26,003 bases of DNA, taken from assembly GCA_964392615.1 (NCBI GenBank), contig CAYMRB010000091.1:1-26003 (forward strand), in the 5' to 3' direction. The DNA is from CAYMRB01 sp964392615 (GTDB lineage Bacteria > Planctomycetota > UBA8108). The notes beneath the pieces are model-generated. The model was not told the origin of the DNA. It searched no databases and was given only the letters and a program-made list of their open reading frames with translations. Below are positions 8,922 to 16,390 of this stretch, piece after piece (positions within the stretch are counted from its first letter, which is position 1; every line of letters starts with the position of its first letter). The position numbers and the translations under genes are program-made.

Positions 8922-9995
8922 ATGCGCACCGCGGTTCTCCTCTCCGGCGGCGTCGACAGCTCCGTCGCTCTTCATCTTCTTCAGAGGGAGGGCGCGCACG
9001 GCGACCTGACCGCCTTCTATCTGAAAATCTGGCTCGAGGACGAGCTGTCGTCCCTCGCCGAGTGCCCGTGGGAGGAGGACCTCAGATACGCGCGCGCGGT
9101 CTGCGACCGATTCGGCGTTCCGCTCGAGATCGTGCCACTGCAGCGCGAATACCACGAGCGCGTCGTCTCCTACACGATCGACGAGCTCCGGGCCGGGCGG
9201 ACGCCGAGTCCTGACATCTTCTGCAATCGGCGCGTCAAGTTCGGCGCGTTCCTCGACGAGGTCGGCGGATCATTCGACAAGGTCGGGTCCGGGCACTACG
9301 GCCGCATCGAGTTTCGCGACGGCGCGTGGCGTCTGTTGAAGGGCGTCGATCCGGTCAAGGACCAGACCTACTTCCTGTCGCGGCTCGATCAGGCGCAGCT
9401 CGCGCGGTGCGCGTTTCCGCTCGGCGGCCTGTTGAAGTCGGAAGTCCGCGCGAAGGCTGACGAGCTCGACCTGCCGAACCGCGCCCGCCGCGACAGCCAG
9501 GGCATCTGCTTCCTCGGCAAGATCCGCTTCGACGAGTTCGTCGAGCACCACCTCGGACAGCGGCGTGGCGAGATCCTCGAGATCGGTACGGAGCGCAAGC
9601 TCGGCGAGCACCGTGGCTACTGGTTCCACACGGTCGGTCAGCGGCGGGGCCTCGGCCTGGCGGGGGGGCCGTGGTACGTGGCGGGGAAGGACGTCGAGCG
9701 CAACGTCGTCTGGGTCGCGCACGGCGACCGGCTGAGCGAGCGGAGCCGCAGCGGATTCGATGTCGCCGCGCCGCATTGGATCGCAGGGCCGCCGCGACGG
9801 GGCGCGCTCGAGCTCAAGCTGCGCCACAGCGCGCACGTCTACCGCTGCCGCGTTACGGGTCTCGACGACCTCGAGCGTGACAGCGCGCGTCTGCACGTCG
9901 AGCTCGAGGGGGCGGACTCCGGCGTCGCACGCGGTCAGTTCGCGGTTTTCTACGATGGGGACGAATGCCTCGGAGCGGCGTCGATCGAGGGGTGA
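8922..9995 (+). CDS. mnmA: tRNA-specific 2-thiouridylase MnmA
   Basis: A 357-residue enzyme that activates U34 of Lys, Glu and Gln tRNAs with ATP and inserts sulfur to give 2-thiouridine. The PP-loop SGGVDSS is at 8-14, the first catalytic Cys is C101 in SPDIFCNRRVKFGAF, the VKDQTYFLSRL segment is at 145-155, and the second catalytic Cys is C196 in DSQGICFLGK. GYWFHTVGQRRGLGLAGG marks the central domain and a C-terminal beta-barrel follows. Length is normal. ATG 8922 is chosen because the PP-loop starts at residue 8; the open frame back to 8472 lies antisense to the oxidoreductase. No Shine-Dalgarno is seen. The N-terminal half has KIW, then CPWEEDLRYARAVC, unlike E. coli MnmA and, from memory, closer to plastid/chlamydial forms. 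Confidence 0.96.
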   Translation: MRTAVLLSGGVDSSVALHLLQREGAHGDLTAFYLKIWLEDELSSLAECPWEEDLRYARAVCDRFGVPLEIVPLQREYHERVVSYTIDELRAGRTPSPDIFCNRRVKFGAFLDEVGGSFDKVGSGHYGRIEFRDGAWRLLKGVDPVKDQTYFLSRLDQAQLARCAFPLGGLLKSEVRAKADELDLPNRARRDSQGICFLGKIRFDEFVEHHLGQRRGEILEIGTERKLGEHRGYWFHTVGQRRGLGLAGGPWYVAGKDVERNVVWVAHGDRLSERSRSGFDVAAPHWIAGPPRRGALELKLRHSAHVYRCRVTGLDDLERDSARLHVELEGADSGVARGQFAVFYDGDECLGAASIEG

Positions 9996-10110
9996 CCTCG
10001 TCTCGAGGGCGCTGTCCGGCGCTCACAAGGCTCTATCGGGAGCCTGACGGACCGCGAACAGAACCGAAGAACGCACGTGTCTTGTACGGCCGTCCAAGAC
10101 GCGTTAATCC

Positions 10111-10139
10111 TTGACGGAGGACGGCCGACACGATACCAC
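10111..10139 (+). promoter_or_regulatory. possible sigma70-type promoter for the PPC-repeat gene
   Basis: TTGACG at 10111-10116 matches five of six consensus -35 bases. A 17-base spacer is followed by TACCAC at 10134-10139, which matches only three of six -10 bases. It points toward the giant PPC-repeat gene and would give a leader of about 230 bases containing two inverted repeats. Weak, motif only. Confidence 0.25.
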
Positions 10140-10155
10140 AGATACTGGTCGACAG

Positions 10156-10190
10156 CGCAACCATAGGGATGGATAGGGTCAATGGTTGCG
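10156..10190. repeat. perfect 9-bp inverted repeat
   Basis: CGCAACCAT at 10156-10164 is repeated in inverse orientation as ATGGTTGCG at 10182-10190, with 17 bases between. It could fold in RNA or be a dimeric regulator's site; neither can be told here. Confidence 0.6.
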
Positions 10191-10281
10191 TCCTCCCGAG
10201 CGAATTGGGGGGAGTCTGCCCCGCGATTGAAGAATCGTTGTTTCGTATTGGCGCTCTGGCAGGGCCGGAGTCCTGGTCGTG

Positions 10282-10330
10282 CTAGCAGCTCGTTGAACAA
10301 GGCCGGAGCCCTTTTTCAACGGATTGCTAG
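10282..10330. repeat. 49-base near-palindrome, possible IS-end or REP-like element
   Basis: Outer arms CTAGCA (10282-10287) and TGCTAG (10325-10330) flank inner arms CGTTGAA (10291-10297) and TTCAACG (10315-10321), which continue past a single mismatch as AAGG/CCTT to a 7-base loop at 10303-10309. The arms pair almost throughout, and the structure ends 44 bases before the PPC gene start. The TTTTTCAACGG...TGCTAG half resembles, from memory, palindromic ends found near transposases in other genomes. It could equally be a leader hairpin of the downstream message. Confidence 0.55.
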
Positions 10331-10374
10331 GTGGCTGCCCGAGTTCGCTTGAGGTCTTCTATCAGAGGGTGCTC

Positions 10375-13300
10375 ATGGTTCGTACGCTGACGCCGTCAAA
10401 GACGGCACGGTCCGTGCTGGTGTGTTGTCTCGCAAGTGCTGTTCTCCTGGCGGGAGGTCTTCAGGCGCAGGACGCGCCAGGAAAGGCGTCGAAGTCGTTG
10501 TCGCCGCTCCAGACGGCGGTTCAGGACGGCGAGCGGGTTCGCGGCGTGGACCGCTTTCCCGCCAAGAGTGGATGGACATCGCCGAAGAAGCTCGCGCAGC
10601 AGGCTGCGAGAGGGCCGATTCGCGAGTTGGCGCGGTTCGAGGCGGCGCCGTCCAAGTCGGCCGAGCCCGCGAAGAGCCTGCAGGTCGGCCGGGCTCGAAC
10701 GCGCGGTGACGGTGCGGTCAGCATCGCGACGTTCTGCGATACATGCGGCCCGTCGCCCGTCGAGTGCGGCGTGCCGATCGAGGGTGAGATCGACGGCACC
10801 GAGTGCGTGCTCGAGCTCGCTCCCGAGGGTTACTCCGACGTCTATGAGCTCGTTCTTGACGCACCCCAGAGCGTCACGATCAACCTGACGTCCGACGCCT
10901 TCAATCCGTTCCTCGTCTTCGACGACGACTGCACGTTCCCGTTCGTCGTCGCGTTCAACGACGACTGCCCGACCGGCGCTGGCACGGAATCCTGCGTGAC
11001 CGCCGAAGTCGGGGCCGGCACGTACCAGATCATCGTGACGACCGCCGCGGCGGAGGAGACCGGAGCCTACACGCTCGAGGTGACCTGCGACGAGATCACG
11101 ACCTGCGTCGACTGCGAGGCCGGTGTGCTCGTCGAAGGCGAGGCGGGCAACGGTGCATTGGCAGACGGCGACTGCACGCGCGGTGGCGGCGAATACCTCG
11201 ACATCTGGTCGATCGTTGTCGAGGAGGCCGGCTCGTTCGCGGTCACGATGGAGTCCGAGGCGGTCGACACGGCGCTCTTCGCCTACGACCAGGATTGCAT
11301 CATCCTCTTCGGGAACAACGACTGCGATATCGGCGACACGACGAAGTCGTGCCTGACGATCGACCTCGACGTCGGCACGCACGCCTTCGGCGCCAGCTCC
11401 TTCAACGCCGCTGAGGTGGGCGAGTACACCTTGCTGGTCGAGCGGTCGTCCGCTTTCGACTGCCAGGAGTGCCGCGTCGGTACTGCGGAGTGTAACGCGA
11501 TCACCGAGGGCGAGCTTGCCGGCGACGACTGTCTGCAGCCTGACGGCACGGGGCTGATCGACCTCTATGAGCTGGTGATCGAGGAGGCCGGCCCGGTGGT
11601 CATCACGCTGACGTCGGAGGAGTTCGACACGCTCCTCACGGTGTACGACAACGAGTGCTTCGAACTCGGCACGAACGACGACATCGCGTGGCCGGAGAAC
11701 CCGAACTCGCAGCTCTCCCTCGATCTCGAGCCGGGCACCTACGTGATCGGGGCGACGAGCTTCGCGCCGGCGTCGGCGGGAGCGTACTCGCTCGAGATCA
11801 CGTGTCACGACGTGCGGCTGTGCACCGAATGCGTCGTTGGCGATGCAGCTATCAACTCTTCCGTGACGGGCGATCTCAGCGCGGACGATTGCGTGCTCGA
11901 CGACGGCTCGTACTGGGACGGCTACACGCTGACGCTCCCCGCTCCGCTGACCGTCTCGATCGAGCTCACCTCGTCGGCGTTCGATACGTACCTCGTGCTC
12001 GCGGACGACTTCTGCGAGACCCTTGGCGAGAACGACGACTGCACGCCGGGCGACGTCGACACGTCGTGTCTCGAGGTCAGCCTGCCGGCCGGAACCTACA
12101 CCATCGGCGTCAACAGCTTCGACGGTGGTGAGACCGGCGACTACACGTTGAGCATCGAGGCGCGCGGCGTCTGTATCTGCACCGAGTGTGACGCCGGTAC
12201 GATCGGCTGCGAGGCCTTCGAGAGCGGCGAGCTGACCGCCGAGGACTGCACGCTGCCGAGCGGTCAGATCATCGACGCGTGGTCCTTCTCGCTCGACGAG
12301 ACGCAGCTCGTCACGATCAACCTCGATTCGGGCGCATTCGACACGTTCCTGTTCCTGATGGACGAGGGCTGCGACGAGATCGCGGCGAACGACGATCGTC
12401 CGGGCGAGCTGAACTCGACGATCACCATCGAGCTCGAGGCCGGTGACTACGCGATTCTGGTCAGCCAGTACATCGGCGCGGCTGGAGCGGTGGGCGCCTA
12501 CGATCTGTCGACGCTCTGCGAAGATTCGGGCGGCGGCGGCGAGGATCCCCTCTGTGTCGACTGCGAGGTCGGCACGGCCAACTGTGGCGAGCCGACCATC
12601 GCGGACTTCCCGCTGTCGGTCGACTGCACGCGTGGAGCCGGCGGCCAGCCGCTCGACCTGTACAGCTTCGAGGTGACGGAAGACAGCCTCGTGCAGATCG
12701 ACCTCACGGCCGATTACGACACCTACCTGCAGCTCTACAACGAGGCCTGCGAGCTGATCGGCTTCAACGATGACGGCGGCGAGGGCCTCAACTCGCGGCT
12801 CATCGCCGAGCTGGATGCCGGCATCTACTTCGCGGGCTCGAGCTCGTACTCCGCGGCTGCCGTCGGCACGATGACGCTCGATATTCAGTGCACCGAGTCC
12901 GTGTCCGTCTGTCGGGAGGAGTGTCAGATCGGTCCGGTGAGCTGTGACGAGCCGGTCATCGGGGCGGCCTTCCCGCAGGGGACCTGCACGCGTCTCACCG
13001 GCCAGCCGCTCGATCTGTACGTGCTCGAGCTCGCCGACGCGATGGTCGTCACCATCGATCTGACGGCGGACTACGACACCTACGTCCAGCTGTACGATGC
13101 CGAGTGCAACCTGATCGCCTTCGACGACGACGGCGGCGAGGGTCTCAACTCGCGACTCGCCCAGCAGGAGCTCGCTGCGGGCACGTACTACGTCGGTGCG
13201 AGCTCGTACTCGGCTGCCGCTGCGGGCACGTTGAACCTCGAGCTCGTGTGCGCGCCGGCTGGCGGTCCCAGCGACTGCGACCGCTGCACGGTGGGTGAGG

Positions 13301-13968
13301 TCACGAGCGGCGAGACGCTCACCGACACGTTCCCGCACCCCGACACGGAGTGTCTCCGCGACGTGAACGTCGCGGAGATCCAGTACTACTCGCTGGTGCT
13401 GCCGGGCGCGGGCAGCGCGTACATCCGGCTGCTCACCGAGACGTTCGATGGATTCCTGATCGTCCTCGACGCCGATTGCGCCGAAGTCGCGCGCAACAGC
13501 GACTGCGTCTTCGGCAACACGACGCTGGCCTGTCTCGACCTCGAGCTCGAAGCCGGCACGTACTACGTCGGTGTCAGCAGCCTGTTCGCTGAGGAGGTCG
13601 GCGAGTTCGATCTGGACGTCCTCTACGTTCCGGATCCGTGCGACGGCGGCGGCCCGGTCGAGGAGGGGGTCGGACCGTTCGTGCGCGGCGACTGCAACGG
13701 CGACGGCCAGGTCATCGGTCAGGTCGGCGATGCGGTGTTCACCCTGAACTACAACTTCACGGGTGGCCCCGCGCCGAGCTGTCTGGCCGCTTGCGACTCC
13801 AACGGCGACGGTCAGGTCACCGGCCAGGTCGGCGATGCGATCTACACGCTGAACTTCAACTTCCTCGGCGGGCCGGCACCGACGGCTCCGTTCCCGGACT
13901 GCGGACGCTCGACTGCTGAGGGCGACGAAGCGCTGGGATGCGAAACGCCGCTGGCGGACTGCCCGTAG
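10375..13968 (+). CDS. giant secreted protein: eight PPC-like repeats plus dockerin-like C-terminus
   Basis: An exported 1197-residue acidic protein. ATG 10375 is chosen over the upstream open frame because AGAGGG precedes it and it opens a signal peptide (KTARSVLVCCLASAVLLAGG). After a linker, eight tandem repeats of about 120 residues begin at residues 121, 244, 363, 483, 602, 727, 846 and 968. Each starts CxxC (CxEEC in the seventh) and contains a DC, an aromatic/VTIxLTSxAFDTxL strand, a Cys before an NDD turn and a final AGTYxIGxxSF...GxYxLE strand pair. This is the pattern of bacterial pre-peptidase C-terminal (PPC) domains. Residues 1105-1175 hold two EF-hand-like loops starting at D1106 and D1141, then an APFPDCG tail with two more Cys. 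Likely a disulfide-stabilised cell-surface or matrix protein; no catalytic domain is seen. Repeats 6 and 7 replace the NDDC turn with an NDDGGEGLNSRL-type loop. Confidence 0.9.
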   Translation: MVRTLTPSKTARSVLVCCLASAVLLAGGLQAQDAPGKASKSLSPLQTAVQDGERVRGVDRFPAKSGWTSPKKLAQQAARGPIRELARFEAAPSKSAEPAKSLQVGRARTRGDGAVSIATFCDTCGPSPVECGVPIEGEIDGTECVLELAPEGYSDVYELVLDAPQSVTINLTSDAFNPFLVFDDDCTFPFVVAFNDDCPTGAGTESCVTAEVGAGTYQIIVTTAAAEETGAYTLEVTCDEITTCVDCEAGVLVEGEAGNGALADGDCTRGGGEYLDIWSIVVEEAGSFAVTMESEAVDTALFAYDQDCIILFGNNDCDIGDTTKSCLTIDLDVGTHAFGASSFNAAEVGEYTLLVERSSAFDCQECRVGTAECNAITEGELAGDDCLQPDGTGLIDLYELVIEEAGPVVITLTSEEFDTLLTVYDNECFELGTNDDIAWPENPNSQLSLDLEPGTYVIGATSFAPASAGAYSLEITCHDVRLCTECVVGDAAINSSVTGDLSADDCVLDDGSYWDGYTLTLPAPLTVSIELTSSAFDTYLVLADDFCETLGENDDCTPGDVDTSCLEVSLPAGTYTIGVNSFDGGETGDYTLSIEARGVCICTECDAGTIGCEAFESGELTAEDCTLPSGQIIDAWSFSLDETQLVTINLDSGAFDTFLFLMDEGCDEIAANDDRPGELNSTITIELEAGDYAILVSQYIGAAGAVGAYDLSTLCEDSGGGGEDPLCVDCEVGTANCGEPTIADFPLSVDCTRGAGGQPLDLYSFEVTEDSLVQIDLTADYDTYLQLYNEACELIGFNDDGGEGLNSRLIAELDAGIYFAGSSSYSAAAVGTMTLDIQCTESVSVCREECQIGPVSCDEPVIGAAFPQGTCTRLTGQPLDLYVLELADAMVVTIDLTADYDTYVQLYDAECNLIAFDDDGGEGLNSRLAQQELAAGTYYVGASSYSAAAAGTLNLELVCAPAGGPSDCDRCTVGEVTSGETLTDTFPHPDTECLRDVNVAEIQYYSLVLPGAGSAYIRLLTETFDGFLIVLDADCAEVARNSDCVFGNTTLACLDLELEAGTYYVGVSSLFAEEVGEFDLDVLYVPDPCDGGGPVEEGVGPFVRGDCNGDGQVIGQVGDAVFTLNYNFTGGPAPSCLAACDSNGDGQVTGQVGDAIYTLNFNFLGGPAPTAPFPDCGRSTAEGDEALGCETPLADCP
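10735..13640 (+). repeat. eight in-gene repeats of about 360 bp (PPC-like domains)
   Basis: Repeat units begin at 10735, 11104, 11461, 11821, 12178, 12553, 12910 and 13276, with spacings of 369, 357, 360, 357, 375, 357 and 366 bases. Each unit starts at a Cys codon of a CxxC (or CxEEC) motif. The copies are divergent at DNA level, so the duplications are old, except that units 6 and 7 share longer blocks (the PLDLY and DDDGGEGLNSRL-like segments), suggesting a more recent duplication or conversion. Confidence 0.85.
13687..13914 (+). other. dockerin-like paired EF-hand module of the PPC protein
   Basis: Two loops, DCNGDGQVIGQVGDA and DSNGDGQVTGQVGDA, each followed by an aromatic helix (FTLNYNF, YTLNFNF) and GGPAP. 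The calcium ligands D1, N3, D5 and G6 of an EF-hand loop are kept, but the closing acidic residue lies at position 14 instead of 12, so both loops carry a two-residue expansion. Such paired EF-hand C-termini are typical of secreted planctomycete proteins. Confidence 0.8.
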
Positions 13969-13995
13969 TCGGCTGACGCGCTGAAGTCGAAGTAG

Positions 13996-14030
13996 AAAGG
14001 GCTCGGGCCTTCGCGGTCCGAGCCCTTTTT
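13996..14030 (+). terminator. strong intrinsic terminator, probably bidirectional
   Basis: An 11-base perfect stem, AAAGGGCTCGG (13996-14006) with CCGAGCCCTTT (14018-14028), closes an 11-base loop and runs into TTTTT. It lies 27 bases after the PPC gene stop and 31 bases before the stop of the convergent DUF2961 gene. The A run on the 5' side makes a shorter T run on the other strand, so it may serve both genes. Confidence 0.9.
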
Positions 14031-14061
14031 CTCATCCGGAGCCGGCGGGCGGCGACGGCCG

Positions 14062-16140
14062 CTACGGCTTGGGAACGAGCAGCAGGTAGTCGAGCCCGAA
14101 CATGTAGCGCTTGACCGCCTTCTCGTTGGCGCCGGTGATCTCGACGTTGAGTCGATGGGCACCCTCGCGGAGCTCGAACGTGCCCAGGCTGAGCTTGTCG
14201 TGCGTGACGCTCGTGTGGAAACGGTCGAAACGCTTCGCCGGGTAGTCGTCGACCGCGACGTCGACGATGGCGTAGTCGACGGCCTTGGTCAGGTTCGCGA
14301 CGACCTCGAACCGCCCCCTCTTCGCGACCGGGAACTCGATGACCAGGCGATCGCCGACTTTGGCGTCGCGCCACCAGACCTGGCCGTCCTCGCTCCAGCG
14401 GAACTGCGGGATGTTCTGGATCTCGGTGATGCCGCCCGTCTTCTTCTTGACGGCGAGATCCTCGCCCTCGATCGCTCCCTTGACGCGGAACACCTCGATG
14501 ATGTCGCTGCGCTTGCGCGCGACGGGCAGCGCCGCCGTCTTCGGATCGGGCTTCACGTTGCACGTCGCGCCGGGGCGAGCGTACCAGAGCGTCGCCGGGG
14601 CGTAGTTCACCTTCGTGCCCGCCCAGTGCCAGAGCTCCATGTCGACCCGGATGCCCTTCACGAACGGAATCGCGTCGAGCGCGCGGTAGCGGCTGTTGAC
14701 GGAGAACCCGGGGGACAGATTGCCCGAGCCATTGGGCTGCGCGTGGAACGGAGCGGTGAAGAACTCCGGCTTGCACCAGGCATAGCCGTAGTAGTCCTCC
14801 GTTCCGGTGCCGAAGTGCGATGGGAAATCCTCGCCGTCGACGAAGATCTTCTCATCGCCCTCGCCCCACCAGGCGCCGCTGCCGTTGAACACGGTCAGCG
14901 TGTCGCCGACGTAGACCCCGTTGCCCTCGACCTCGACGTAGTTGACGTCGAACGCGCCGCCGCCGGACATGTTCTTCCCGCCGCGAGTGTCGACTTCCGT
15001 GAGCTGGCGCCACGTCGCGTGGAGGTGCATCGACCGATCGTCCCAACGCCACGCGCCATGGCGCGCGTCGCAGAGCTCGACGTCCACCGGCTGCTTGCCG
15101 ATGTTGCGCAGCGTGATGCGGCACGACTTCGCGAACGGCATGGTCCAGAAGCACTTCATCGTGCCCTTCGCGCGGACGTCGGTGTACCAGGTGCGATGGG
15201 CGCCCGAGTCGTAGCCGGCGCCGAAGAACGCGCCCACCGGGCACCAGACCGTCATCTTGCCGTCGAACTCGATCTCGAGGATCGTCGAGCGCAGCGCCTG
15301 CGCCTTGTCGGCTGCGTCGAGTCGGACCCGCAGCTGGTCGACCGCGGCCGGACCGGCGATATCGATCGATCGTGCACTGCCCGAGGGCAGCATGCCGTTG
15401 AAGCCGGCCTCCGTACCCGGCGCGTTTCGGGCGCTTGCGCCGGAGCGGGTCAGCCGCGCTTGAACCTTCGCGAGTCGCGGCCTCTGCGCCGCGAGGCGCA
15501 CCTTGCTGAACGATTCGACCTTCGTGCCCGCGACGTACGTGCGGTAGTTGATCTGGTAGTACAGCGCCTCGCCGGTCTTCGCGCCGCGGTCGACCGGAGC
15601 CGCCGTCTCGTACGTGATCTTGCAGTGCTTCGCGTACGGAACCGGTAGATAGAGGTTGTGGCCGCGATGGTCGTAATGGGTCTCCGGCGACACGCCCTGC
15701 GACAGCGGTGCGCCGACGAGGCCGCCGCCGTCGATGATGCTGGCGATCGGCCCCTCGATGGCCGCGGTTTCGTTGCCGTCGAGGTAGAAGCGCAGCGTGC
15801 CGTTGGTGAACTTCTTGCCCCGCGGGCCGTGCCAGGTGGCCCAGAACCGCACGACGGCTCCCGGGCCGTCCTCGTCCATCAGCACGTATTCCGTGCGACC
15901 GGCCTTCTTTTCGATGCGCACGAATTGGCTGCGGTCCCAATTGGCATACCAGCCGGGCCCGTCGCGTTTCACCGAGTCGCGATCATAGCTGCTCGCCTGC
16001 CGGCAGGTGTACGCGGGCGCCGGGAGTCGAGCCAGCCCGTCGCGGGAGACCATTTCGTCCAGGAGCGTCTCGAGGGATACCGTCTGAGCCTGCGCCTGGA
16101 TTGCCACGGTGCACAGGGCCACGGCGAGCAGTCGATACAT
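14062..16140 (-). CDS. secreted DUF2961 / GH172-family enzyme
   Basis: A 692-residue exported protein with a signal peptide (MYRLLAVALCTVAIQAQAQ) and AAGGAG nine bases before its ATG. Residues about 25-500 match the DUF2961 fold: an early SSYDRDS, MDEDGPGAVVRFW, the acidic GTEDYYGYAW motif with E448, and HWAGTKVNYAPATLWYA. DUF2961 is now glycoside hydrolase family 172, whose known members cleave fructofuranosides or arabinofuranosides and use two Glu residues; E448 is a plausible one of them, but I did not align it. Residues about 550-692 form a beta-rich C-terminal module (EFPVAKRGRFEVVANLTK, ending LDYLLLVPKP), possibly carbohydrate binding. It is a single transcription unit, converging on the PPC gene and diverging from the HtrA operon. 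Confidence 0.9.
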   Translation of the reverse strand: MYRLLAVALCTVAIQAQAQTVSLETLLDEMVSRDGLARLPAPAYTCRQASSYDRDSVKRDGPGWYANWDRSQFVRIEKKAGRTEYVLMDEDGPGAVVRFWATWHGPRGKKFTNGTLRFYLDGNETAAIEGPIASIIDGGGLVGAPLSQGVSPETHYDHRGHNLYLPVPYAKHCKITYETAAPVDRGAKTGEALYYQINYRTYVAGTKVESFSKVRLAAQRPRLAKVQARLTRSGASARNAPGTEAGFNGMLPSGSARSIDIAGPAAVDQLRVRLDAADKAQALRSTILEIEFDGKMTVWCPVGAFFGAGYDSGAHRTWYTDVRAKGTMKCFWTMPFAKSCRITLRNIGKQPVDVELCDARHGAWRWDDRSMHLHATWRQLTEVDTRGGKNMSGGGAFDVNYVEVEGNGVYVGDTLTVFNGSGAWWGEGDEKIFVDGEDFPSHFGTGTEDYYGYAWCKPEFFTAPFHAQPNGSGNLSPGFSVNSRYRALDAIPFVKGIRVDMELWHWAGTKVNYAPATLWYARPGATCNVKPDPKTAALPVARKRSDIIEVFRVKGAIEGEDLAVKKKTGGITEIQNIPQFRWSEDGQVWWRDAKVGDRLVIEFPVAKRGRFEVVANLTKAVDYAIVDVAVDDYPAKRFDRFHTSVTHDKLSLGTFELREGAHRLNVEITGANEKAVKRYMFGLDYLLLVPKP

Positions 16141-16390
16141 GATGCGTCTCCTTCTGTCGATCCGGTGAGCTGAAGCGTGCCCCTGAATTCAGTGTCGTCA
16201 TCCAGGCCGCTCATGCTGCCGCGCGCTTTCCAGAGGGTGCCATGATCTCGATCACGGCGCCTGCGCGACGACCAGACGGCACGAATTCCGGAAAGAACGG
16301 CGATCGCGCCGGGTCTGATGCCGGAGACGTGCGGCGCGTGCGTCGACGGCCGGTTTGCCTTACGATGGCCGGAACGTCACCGAGGTCGCC

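Larger units (their letters stand above)
9996..10374. other. 379-bp intergenic region with several dyad symmetries
   Basis: No coding region is credible here. It holds, in order: a hairpin AGGCTC/GAGCCT at 10028-10045 just after mnmA; a hairpin GTCTTG/CAAGAC around a GGCC core at 10076-10103; a possible promoter at 10111-10139; a perfect 9-base inverted repeat CGCAACCAT/ATGGTTGCG at 10156-10190; and a long near-palindrome at 10282-10330. None has a run of T, so none is a clear intrinsic terminator. Base composition is less GC-rich than the flanking genes. Confidence 0.6.

Noticed and set aside
10028..10045. Hairpin after mnmA as its terminator
   Set aside because: The stem is only six bases and no T run follows, so it does not meet the pattern of an intrinsic terminator.
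9950..10300. 116-residue minus-strand open frame between mnmA and the PPC-repeat gene
   Set aside because: It overlaps the mnmA end, has no ribosome-binding site or recognisable domain, and its sequence follows the dyads of the intergenic region. I treat it as chance or a remnant.
10396..13338. 980-residue open frame antisense to the PPC-repeat gene
   Set aside because: It is Arg- and Val-rich with no domain, and mirrors the codon pattern of the plus-strand repeats. Long antisense frames are expected in GC-rich genes.
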